The translations under genes were made by a program, and so were the position numbers. A DNA stretch of 64,000 bases from Lichenostomus cassidix. Its lineage: Eukaryota; Chordata; Aves; Passeriformes; Meliphagidae. The notes below the pieces were generated by a model. The model was not told the DNA's origin. It worked only from the letters and a program-made list of their open reading frames with translations, and did no database searches. Positions within the stretch are counted from its first letter, which is position 1; every line of letters starts with the position of its first letter. Below, one piece after another: positions 54,277-61,480 of this stretch. The stretch lies in the NCBI GenBank assembly GCA_008360975.2, contig CM039189.1:14660056-14724055 (forward strand), read 5' to 3'.

Positions 54277-54381
54277 GGGCCATTAGCTGCTATCACCCAC
54301 TCTGGATGACAGGCAATGGGCCATCCGTTAGCTATTATCACTTGCTAACGACCCACCCCGCATGACAGGCAATGGGCCATC
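54277..54381 (+). repeat. U3 imperfect direct repeats
   Basis: GGGCCAT occurs at 54277, 54318 and 54374. A 20-base segment, ATGACAGGCAATGGGCCATC, occurs exactly twice (54306 and 54362). TTAGCT-type pieces recur between them. Repeats in this position upstream of the TATA box commonly act as enhancers in retroviral LTRs. Function here is inferred. Confidence 0.75.
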
Positions 54382-54469
54382 AGGGACCCACCGTGTGACT
54401 CATGGACTTATCTCATCCCATTGTGAGATGCTCTGCCGAGGAGGGAGGAGCCAGGTGTTCCCACCTGGA

Positions 54470-54475
54470 TATAAG
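54470..54475 (+). promoter_or_regulatory. TATA box of the 5' LTR
   Basis: TATAAG in the context CCTGGATATAAGCTGG. The 3' LTR has TATAAC at the matching site (59921), one of the few differences between the LTRs that is not G-to-A. The predicted start is 25-30 bases downstream. No ATG occurs from there to the gag ATG at 54795. Confidence 0.7.
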
Positions 54476-54710
54476 CTGGCCTTGGAACTGCCTGAGGCAG
54501 CCCTGTCTACTGGGTTCCCAGAGGACCAGAGCTACTACTGGATCTTCAGCTGGAGACTAGACCTTCACAGGATCACCGCTTCAACTGGACTACTTCAGTT
54601 GGACTGCTACTACCACCCTAACAGGGTGTTAGGTTGTATCTGACTTTGTCAGTGCTTTTCCTTGTATTATTTCACTTATTTTTAATTTCAATCTTGACTT
54701 GTGATCTCCC

Positions 54711-54732
54711 ACTGGTTTGTTTTCAAACCAGT
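54711..54732 (+). repeat. Hairpin at the U5 end next to the primer site
   Basis: ACTGGTTTG, loop TTTT, CAAACCAGT: a perfect 9-bp stem. It ends 3 bases before the LTR edge and 8 bases before the primer-binding site. It is unchanged in the 3' LTR (60162-60183). Stem structures beside the primer site help start reverse transcription in some retroviruses, so a similar role is possible. Confidence 0.7.
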
Positions 54733-54740
54733 ACATATTT

Positions 54741-54759
54741 TGGTGGCCCAACGTGGGGC
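54741..54759 (+). promoter_or_regulatory. Primer-binding site, tRNA-Lys-like
   Basis: TGGTGGCCCAACGTGGGGC begins five bases after the LTR. GCCCAACGTGGGGCTCGA (54746-54763) matches the complement of the tRNA-Lys(CTT) 3' end as I recall it. The leading TGG is kept, with a small mismatch or one-base insertion behind it. A lysine site is usual for class II elements, whereas ERV-L was named for leucine tRNA, so this differs from what pol would predict. Confidence 0.75.
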
Positions 54760-54794
54760 TCGACCTGGGGAAACTCAGAAATCCTATCACCACG

Positions 54795-56456
54795 ATGCTC
54801 AGCTTATCTATATGGGTGCTTTATCTCGCTCTCTATATCTTTCCTCAAATGGGAAACTATCTGCCCGTCGTATTGCTCTTGTTACGATCAGGGCATGGAA
54901 TGAAAATTGCTCTATTGGTCTATTATGCCTATTGCATAGTAACCTGTGAGGCGATGAACACCATTCGGTATATTTACTCGACTTTGTCTGCCTGGCCTAA
55001 CCTGACCTGCTCCATCTGGGACCTCCTCAGCAATCGCACCCACCCTCTGGGGCTAGGAGGAGAGAGCGGTTTCTTCCAGCATTTCAGGCCAGGCACAGCC
55101 ATTTTCGACAATATTGAGCTCTCTCTGGATGCTAAGGATGGCATAATCTTCCTGTTAGTTCTGTTTTCTTTCTTCTCTGCGACCAGCACAGTGTACCTCA
55201 TGCTGAGAAACAGAACAATACTTGGTGTTGTACAGCGTCTTCTCGAAGAGGAGGAGAAAAGAAACAAGTCAGCAGGCAAGAGGAAAAGAACCAAAGGAGC
55301 AGTCAATGTCTCAACACAGACCATTGCCGAATCAGAACAGCCAAAGACAGTAGCGGTTGCCCCCGTCCAGAAAAAGAAATCCAAGAGCAAGTCAGTCCGC
55401 ACAGCGACTGATGAGGATGCGGCAGGACCATCTCACCAAGCAGAAGAGACAGAGCCGGAGATCATCACGCGCTCTCTATCCCTGGGGGAGCTGCGGGACC
55501 TACGGAGGGAATTCACCCGGCAGGCGAATGAGTCCATCTTGACCTGGCTGCTCCGTATCTGGGACGCCGCAGCTAATGACACGATTCTGGATGGAAGTGA
55601 GGCCAGACAACTGGGATCCCTGTCTCAGGATGTGGTCATTGACCAAGGGATTGGGAAAACCCAGGAAACTCTCAGCCTCTGGCGGCGATTGCTGCTGAGT
55701 GTACGGGACAGATACCTGTGCAAAGAAGACCTCCAGATGCACCAAAGAAAATGGAACACCATAGAACAAGGTATCCGATGCCTGAGGGAATTGGCCGTGC
55801 TAGAGATCATTTTCTCAGACAACGAGAGATTCCCCAAGAGCCCAGATAACGTCCAGTGCACTTCACAAATGTGGCTAAGATTCGCGCGGCTCGGACCAGA
55901 GATATACTCTCGTTACCTGGCAACATTGCAGTGGAGGGAAGGCGAAGACCAGGTGGGCGTGTTAACAAACAAACTGAGAATTTATGAGGACACTGTCACC
56001 GCTCCACTACGCACTCAGGTCTCATCAGTGGAAACAAACCTGGCCGAGCAAGTCCGGAGCTTGATTGAAGAGAGCCTCCAGAAACAAAGGAAAGAGTTCA
56101 AAGAAGGATTTTTCCATGTCACACCGAAACCAACCAGAGTCTCTGCCATCAGGAGCAGACGTCCCCCAGCCAGGGAAAGAAGACAAACTCCACGACGTGA
56201 CCTCTGGTTTTTCCTTCAGGAGCATGGGGAAGACATGAGAAAGTGGGATAGGAAACCCACCTCCTCCTTAGCAGCCCGGGTACGTGAATTGAAAACAGAA
56301 ACATCCACTTCAGGAGGCTCATCTAGGTACAACACTGCCCCAGTCTCTTGTGGACAGAATCCCCGACAGAATGGAAAGGATAATATGACTGATCCTCTTG
56401 AAGGAACCTCAGGAACACATTTACAGAAGAACATCGTGCACCAAAAACAGGATTAG
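54795..56456 (+). CDS. gag: Gag polyprotein, ERV-L-like, hydrophobic N-terminus
   Basis: 553 codons. The ATG at 54795 is the first ATG downstream of the predicted transcription start and has A at -3. The open frame continues upstream to 54705 without another ATG. Residues about 4-30, 36-50 and 116-137 are strongly hydrophobic. N-glycosylation-type sites NLT (69) and NRT (80) lie between the second and third, so the start looks like a membrane or ER-targeting region, unusual for Gag. Basic stretches follow (KRKRTK at 162-167). The capsid-like part begins around residue 232 (ELRDLRREF), recalling ERV-L Gag. There is no CCHC zinc knuckle. An arginine-rich tract at 453-468 may bind RNA instead, as in foamy viruses. 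The frame ends at an amber codon (56454-56456), and pol follows in the same frame. No internal stop or frameshift is seen. An alternative start is the MG at 54849. Confidence 0.88.
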   Translation: MLSLSIWVLYLALYIFPQMGNYLPVVLLLLRSGHGMKIALLVYYAYCIVTCEAMNTIRYIYSTLSAWPNLTCSIWDLLSNRTHPLGLGGESGFFQHFRPGTAIFDNIELSLDAKDGIIFLLVLFSFFSATSTVYLMLRNRTILGVVQRLLEEEEKRNKSAGKRKRTKGAVNVSTQTIAESEQPKTVAVAPVQKKKSKSKSVRTATDEDAAGPSHQAEETEPEIITRSLSLGELRDLRREFTRQANESILTWLLRIWDAAANDTILDGSEARQLGSLSQDVVIDQGIGKTQETLSLWRRLLLSVRDRYLCKEDLQMHQRKWNTIEQGIRCLRELAVLEIIFSDNERFPKSPDNVQCTSQMWLRFARLGPEIYSRYLATLQWREGEDQVGVLTNKLRIYEDTVTAPLRTQVSSVETNLAEQVRSLIEESLQKQRKEFKEGFFHVTPKPTRVSAIRSRRPPARERRQTPRRDLWFFLQEHGEDMRKWDRKPTSSLAARVRELKTETSTSGGSSRYNTAPVSCGQNPRQNGKDNMTDPLEGTSGTHLQKNIVHQKQD

Positions 56457-59222
56457 AGGAGCCCTGCCTCTAGCCAGGTAGAGGAAAGGGATAATCGGAT
56501 CTATTGGACTGTGTGGATCCGATGGCCTGGCACGTCTGACCCACAAAGATACACGGCTTTGGTTGATACCGGCGCTCAATGCACCCTGATGCCATCCAGG
56601 TATGTGGGGACCGAATCCATTTCTATTTCTGGGGTGACAGGAGGATCCCAGCAGCTGACTGTACTGGAAGCTGAAGTGAGGTTAACTGGGAATGAGTGGC
56701 AGAAACACCCCATTGTGACTGGTCCAGACGCCCCATGCATCCTCGGCATAGATTATCTCAGGAGTGGATATTTCAAAGACCCAAAGGGACATCGCTGGGC
56801 TTTTGGGATAGCAGCCGTAGAGACGGAAGACATAAGACAACTGAATACCCTGCCCGGTCTCTCAGATAACCCGTCTGCTGTAGGACTACTGAGAATTGAA
56901 GATCAGCGGGTACCAATTGCTACAGCAACAGTGCATCGCCGGCAATACCGCACTGACAGAGACTCTGTGGCCCCCATCCATAAGATGATTCGGGATCTGG
57001 AGAGCCAAGGGGTGGTCAGCAAGGCTCACTCACCCTTTAACAGCCCTATATGGCCGGTGCGTAAGTCCAGTGAAGAATGGAGACTGACAGTGGATTACCG
57101 TGGCCTGAATGAAGTCACACCACCACTGAGTGCTGCTGTACCGGACATGTTGGAACTTCAGTATGAGCTGGAATCCAAGGCAGCAAAGTGGAATGCGACC
57201 ATTGATATTGCCAATGCCTTTTTCTCCATTCCTCTGGCAGCAGAGTGCAGGCCTCAGTTTGCTTTCACCTGGAGAGGTGTGCAGTACACGTGGAACCGAC
57301 TGCCCCAGGGGTGGAAGCACAGTCCCTCCATCTGCCATGGACTGATCCAGGCTGCACTGGAAAAGGGTGAGGCTCCAGAACATCTGCAGTATATTGATGA
57401 CATCATTGTGTGGGGGGACACAGCAACGGAAGTGTTTGGGAAAGGAGAGAAAATCATCAGAATTCTCCTGGAAGCCGGTTTTGCCATCAAGAAGAGTAAA
57501 GTCAAGGGACCTGCCCGAGAGATCCAGTTCCTGGGAGTAAAGTGGCAAGATGGACGGCGTCAGATTCCTTCTGAGGTCATCAATAAGATCATCGCGATGT
57601 CTCCACCAACCAACAAAAAGGAGACGCAAGCTTTCCTAGGCGCCATAGGCTTTTGGAGAATGCACATCCCTGAGTACAGCCAGATCGTGAGTCCTCTCTA
57701 CCTCATTACCCGCAAGAAGAACGATTTCCACTGGGGCCCTGAACAGCAGCAAGCCTTCACCCAGATCAAACAGGAAATCGCTCATGCGGTAGCACTTGGC
57801 CCAGTCAGGACAGGACCAGAGGTAAAGAATGTGCTTTACTCTGCAGCCGGGAGCCATGGTCTGTCCTGGAGCCTTTGGCAGAAAGTGCCTGGTGAGACGC
57901 GAGGCCGACCACTGGGATTCTGGAGTCGAAGTTACAGAGGGTCTGAAGTCAACTACACTCCCACCGAGAAAGAAATCTTGGCAGCTTACGAAGGAGTCCA
58001 AGCCGCCTCAGAGGTGATCGGCACAGAAACACAACTTCTCCTTGCACCCCGACTGCCAGTGCTGGGGTGGATGTTCAAGGGAAGGGTTCCGTCTACCCAC
58101 CATGCCACTGATGCCACGTGGAGCAAATGGATTGCCCTCATCACACAGCGCGCCCGTATTGGAAACCCAAATCGCCCTGGGATTCTGGAAATTATAACAA
58201 ACTGGCCTGAAGGTGAGACTTTTAGATTATCCTCAGAAGATGCAGAGGAGCAAGTAGCACGTGCTGAGGAAGCACCCCCATTTAATGAACTGCCAGAGAG
58301 TGAAAGACGCTATGCCCTCTTCACCGATGGTTCCTGCCGAATTGTAGGCGCAGATCGGAAATGGAAAGCTGCGGTATGGAGCCCCACACGACAAGCTGTA
58401 CAGGCTACCGAGGGACAAGGTGGATCGAGTCAGGTCGCGGAGCTTAAAGCCATCCAACTGGCTTTGGATATTGCCGAACGAGAGAAATGGCCAAGGCTGT
58501 ATCTCTACACCGACTCCTGGATGGTAGCCAACGCGCTATGGGGATGGTTAGATCGCTGGAGAAAGGCTAACTGGCAGCGCAGAGGAAAACCCATCTGGGC
58601 TGCTGAGATTTGGCAGGACATCGCTGCCCGGGCAGAAAAGCTGACTGTGAAAGTTCGACACGTGGATGCACATGTACCTAAGAGTCGGGCTAATGAAGAG
58701 CATCGTAACAACGAGCAGGTGGACCGAGCTGCCAAGGTGGAAGTGTCACAGGTGGATCTGGACTGGCAGCACAAAGGAGAATTATTTCTAGCTCGTTGGG
58801 CCCATGATGCCTCTGGTCATCAAGGGAGAGATACGACATACAGGTGGGCTCGTGACCGAGGGGTGGACTTGACCATGGACAACATCTCACAGGTCATCCA
58901 CAGCTGTGAGACTTGCGCTGCAATCAAACAGGCCAAGCGGGTGAAGCCTCTGTGGTATGGTGGACGATGGTCAAAGTACAGGTATGGGGAAGTATGGCAA
59001 GTTGACTACATCACACTTCCCCAAACCCGCCAAGGAAAGCGCTACGTGTTGACCATGGTAGAAGCAACCACGGGATGGTTAGAGACCTACCCTGTGCCTC
59101 ATGCTACTGCCCAAAACACCATCTTGGGTCTGGAAAAGCAAGTCCTGTGGAGACATGGTACCCCTGAGAAAATCAAGTCTAACAATGAAACCCATTTCAA
59201 GAATGACCTCATAAGCACCTGA
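56457..59222 (+). CDS. pol: Pol polyprotein, cut short in integrase
   Basis: Open from the codon after the gag amber stop. The first ATG is at 56511, but in-frame readthrough of the stop is the likelier route of expression. Numbering from that Met: protease DTGA 19-22 and ILGIDYL 77-83; reverse transcriptase with LPQGW and YIDD 294-297; RNase H with Asp606, Glu644, Asp668 and Asp738; integrase zinc site His765, His770, Cys799, Cys802. The first catalytic Asp of integrase is Asp832. The second, expected at 891, is Asn, and the Gly two residues later is Glu. Both fit single G-to-A changes. The frame then meets TGA at 59220. RT and integrase resemble the ERV-L (class III) lineage. Protease, RT and RNase H look intact, and integrase cannot be functional. 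Confidence 0.9.
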   Translation, partial: RSPASSQVEERDNRIYWTVWIRWPGTSDPQRYTALVDTGAQCTLMPSRYVGTESISISGVTGGSQQLTVLEAEVRLTGNEWQKHPIVTGPDAPCILGIDYLRSGYFKDPKGHRWAFGIAAVETEDIRQLNTLPGLSDNPSAVGLLRIEDQRVPIATATVHRRQYRTDRDSVAPIHKMIRDLESQGVVSKAHSPFNSPIWPVRKSSEEWRLTVDYRGLNEVTPPLSAAVPDMLELQYELESKAAKWNATIDIANAFFSIPLAAECRPQFAFTWRGVQYTWNRLPQGWKHSPSICHGLIQAALEKGEAPEHLQYIDDIIVWGDTATEVFGKGEKIIRILLEAGFAIKKSKVKGPAREIQFLGVKWQDGRRQIPSEVINKIIAMSPPTNKKETQAFLGAIGFWRMHIPEYSQIVSPLYLITRKKNDFHWGPEQQQAFTQIKQEIAHAVALGPVRTGPEVKNVLYSAAGSHGLSWSLWQKVPGETRGRPLGFWSRSYRGSEVNYTPTEKEILAAYEGVQAASEVIGTETQLLLAPRLPVLGWMFKGRVPSTHHATDATWSKWIALITQRARIGNPNRPGILEIITNWPEGETFRLSSEDAEEQVARAEEAPPFNELPESERRYALFTDGSCRIVGADRKWKAAVWSPTRQAVQATEGQGGSSQVAELKAIQLALDIAEREKWPRLYLYTDSWMVANALWGWLDRWRKANWQRRGKPIWAAEIWQDIAARAEKLTVKVRHVDAHVPKSRANEEHRNNEQVDRAAKVEVSQVDLDWQHKGELFLARWAHDASGHQGRDTTYRWARDRGVDLTMDNISQVIHSCETCAAIKQAKRVKPLWYGGRWSKYRYGEVWQVDYITLPQTRQGKRYVLTMVEATTGWLETYPVPHATAQNTILGLEKQVLWRHGTPEKIKSNNETHFKNDLIST

Positions 59223-59675
59223 GCTAGAGAACATGAAATTGAATAGATATACCACATCCCCTATCATGCACCAGCTGCCGGGAAAGTTGAACAGTGCAAC
59301 GGACTACTTAAGACAACTTTGAAAGCACTTGGCGGGGAAACCTTCAAAAATTGAAAACTGAACTTAGCAAAGGCCACCTGGATAGTTAACACAAGGAGTT
59401 CTATCAATCGAGCCAGTCCTGCCGAGTCCGAACCTTTGCACACAGTAGATGGAGATAAAGTCCCTGTGATACACGTAAGAAGTTTTTTAGGAAAGACTGT
59501 TTAGATTAGTCCCACCTCAGGCAAAAGCAAGCCCATCCGTGGGGTTGTTTTTGCCCAAGAACCTGGTTATACTTAGTGGGTGATGCAGGCAGATGGGGAA
59601 ACCCGTTATGTCCCACAAAGAGACCTTATCTTAAGTGAGAACTGTGTAAATGGTAATAGAATAAGGGGTGGATAA
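59223..59675 (+). pseudogene. pol: Integrase C-terminal part, stops from G-to-A changes
   Basis: The pol frame continues without frameshift to a TAA at 59673-59675, right at the 3' LTR. After the TGA at 59220 it is interrupted by TAG 59244, TGA 59352, TAG 59502 and TAG 59574. Each stop is one G-to-A change away from TGG. Two TGG codons survive (59379, 59577). The third catalytic residue, Glu927 in Met-56511 numbering (codon 59289), remains, 35 residues after position 891 as in the D,D-35-E pattern. No dUTPase or env coding follows. Confidence 0.88.
59658..59675 (+). promoter_or_regulatory. Polypurine tract
   Basis: AGAATAAGGGGTGGATAA lies directly before the 3' LTR and overlaps the pol stop codon. 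It is purine-rich with a G run, as needed to prime plus-strand synthesis. Its GGGG run shows no editing. Confidence 0.75.
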
Positions 59676-60185
59676 TGTCCTAAGTTGCAATATTGATGTA
59701 GTTAAGTATTCTATTACCACCAGCTGTGGGCCATTAGCTGCTATCACCCACTCCGGATGACAGGCAATGGGCCATCCGTTAGCTATTATCACTTACTAAC
59801 AACCCACCCCACATAACAAGCAATAGGCCATCAGAGACCCACCGTGTAACTCATGGACTTATCTCATCCCATTGTGAAATGCTCTGCCGAAGAAAGAAGA
59901 GCCAGGTGTTCCCACCTGGATATAACCTGGCCCTGAAACTGCCTGAGCTAGCCCTGTCTACTGAGTTCCCAGAAGACCAGAGCTACCACTAGATCTTCAG
60001 CTGAAAACTAAACCTTCACAAGATCACCGCTTCAACTAAACTACTTCAGTTAAACTGCTACTACCACCCTAACAGGGTGTTAGGTTGTATCTGACTTTGT
60101 CAGTGCTTTTCCTTGTATTATTTCACTTATTTTTAATTTCAATCTTGACTTGTGATCTCCCACTGGTTTGTTTTCAAACCAGTAA
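59676..60185 (+). repeat. 3' LTR, G-to-A edited
   Basis: 510 bp, aligned to the 5' LTR at a constant offset of 5451. It has A where the 5' copy has G at 26 sites between 59683 and 60053, none in reverse, plus six other substitutions (three T-to-C, two G-to-C, one C-to-T) and one base missing near the end (GTAA versus GTACA). After 60053 the two LTRs are identical for about 130 bases. The TATA box is altered to TATAAC. TCATG follows at 60186. Confidence 0.93.
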
Positions 60186-60190
60186 TCATG
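60186..60190. repeat. Provirus target-site duplication, right copy
   Basis: TCATG, identical to 54220-54224. Confidence 0.85.
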
Positions 60191-60559
60191 TTAGAGTGCA
60201 TAAATCACTAAATCATTCATTTATATGGTACAATACAGTTACAGTAATAATACTGTACATATGGTGAGGGGCCCAACGGGGAAAAATATTCTTCAGCACC
60301 CTGCACATTCAAAAGCTCTGTTTTAACTAGTATCACTTACTAAAGCTTCACAATACATAAGAACATCAGCTTTCCACCTTCAGGAACCTGACTCCAACAC
60401 CTTGTTTTCACCCTGCTGCCTCGATCTTATGCTTTCAGCATCAGTTAGCATCATCCAGCAGGAATTTTTAGGAAGTCTGCTTTTAAAGGGGCACCAGAAG
60501 TAAGGTTGGGGATTAAGATACTTCATCGAAAGGCTGGAACTAACTGGACTAAAGGTAGC
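60191..60559. other. Non-coding flank of the provirus
   Basis: Host DNA continuing from the left flank at 54219. Nothing recognised. Confidence 0.6.
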
Positions 60560-61480
60560 AAAGACATGGGCTGCCTATGGTGAAAGGCAAAAGGATTTTA
60601 TTAGATGAATCACTGGGTGACAAATTGATCAATGAAATTCAATGTAAGTAAATGTAAAGGGAAACATATGGAATCAACAATTTTGACTTTACATATAAAA
60701 TTATGGTCTCCAAGCTCATTACTGGACCAAGAAGAAGATCTGGCTAGCATAGTGTAGGTAACAAAATAACCGAATAAGTAACACAGATAATGTGACAGAT
60801 AATTAAAGCCTCAGCTCGAAGAACAATTGTCAGAAGAAAACAGCAAATTAAATGTTAGAAATCACTGTGAAAGGAGAGAGCATGATTGCAGTGCATAAAT
60901 CCACAGAGCCCTTTTAACTGGTTCTGATCCCACTTCTCAAATGGATATACAAATAGAAAAGGCCTGGAGAAGAGTGTTAAGGATAATAAAAGCTGCAGAA
61001 TGACCACTGGACAGGAATCAATCAAATGTGCTGTGGTGATCCAGTATCAAAGACATGCCACAGGGAGGATATGATGGAGACCAATCAAATTGGAAGTGGC
61101 ATGGCAAGAGTAACTGGGGATCCATTCACTGCTTCTTCCCACACAAGATCTCAGAAGCATCAAATAACATGAACAGATTCCACACTCAAACCACTGTAAT
61201 GTATAGTCAAGCTTTGGAACACCTTATAGAAGGATGCAACTGTGGGTGCAAAGCTTTAAACAAGTTCTGTAACTGGATCCTTCAGGAAAAATTTTGAAGG
61301 TCTACCAAGTAGGAAAACCTCTCTTCTGGCTCAGAACAGTCTGTTTGTGTCCAGAATAGTATTTCAGAGGGGAATAGCTACATTCTTCAACTTCTGATGA
61401 CACCTGAGACAAGGATGGGGCTAGATAAGTTTTGGGTCTAATATGGCTCATCTCATGTCCTTTCTCAATCACCTGCCTTT
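60560..61480 (+). mobile_element. Ancient CR1 LINE 3' part (L3-like)
   Basis: Worn remnant of the ORF2 end and 3' UTR of an old amniote CR1, in sense orientation. Matching pieces occur in the right order: AATTCAATGTAAGTAAATGT (60637), ACTTTACATATAAAATTATGG (60687), an AAGAAGATCTGG segment (60731), TGCATAAATCCA (60891), AGGCCTGGAGAAGAGTGTTAA (60960), GGGAGGATATGATGGAGACC (61063) and near the end GGGGCTAGATAAG (61418). Many stops and indels leave no coding capacity. It is far older than the CR1 at 21131. Confidence 0.65.

Larger units (their letters stand above)
54225..54735 (+). repeat. 5' LTR
   Basis: 511 bp from TGTCCTAGG to GTACA. U3 contains imperfect repeats (54277-54381) and a TATA box (54470). 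Transcription would start near 54500. I see no AATAAA or ATTAAA in the expected place, so the polyadenylation signal is non-canonical or lost. A perfect 9-bp-stem hairpin ends three bases before the LTR edge. Compared with the 3' LTR this copy keeps G at 26 positions where the other has A, so it is the unedited copy. Confidence 0.93.
54225..60185 (+). mobile_element. ERV-L-like endogenous retrovirus, near full length
   Basis: A 5961-bp provirus in the order 5' LTR, primer-binding site, gag, pol (protease-RT-RNase H-integrase), polypurine tract, 3' LTR. It is bounded by TCATG duplications. env is absent: pol runs to the polypurine tract. The dUTPase found after integrase in some ERV-L elements is also absent. 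Setting aside 26 one-way G-to-A differences, the LTRs differ at only 6 of about 510 positions, suggesting a fairly recent insertion (a few million years if about 2 changes per billion sites per year is assumed). gag and most of pol are open. The 3' end carries clustered G-to-A changes that place stops in integrase, so this copy should not make a complete polyprotein. Confidence 0.95.

Noticed and set aside
54701..54949. Alternative plus-strand starts inside the LTR and primer site
   Set aside because: They use TTG, GTG or similar codons. The first ATG of the predicted transcript is 54795, in the gag frame.
54974..55402. Minus-strand open frame of 142 codons
   Set aside because: Antisense shadow of gag with no motif of its own.
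57030..57629. Minus-strand open frame of 199 codons
   Set aside because: It lies entirely opposite the reverse transcriptase coding region of pol, whose motifs are on the plus strand.
59223..59675. A hidden env or dUTPase reading frame
   Set aside because: The stretch is the integrase C-terminus in the pol frame and runs directly into the polypurine tract. There is no room for either gene.
59676..60185. CpG methylation decay as the cause of the LTR differences
   Set aside because: Only 2 of 26 G-to-A sites are in CpG, and the matching C-to-T class on the same strand has one change.
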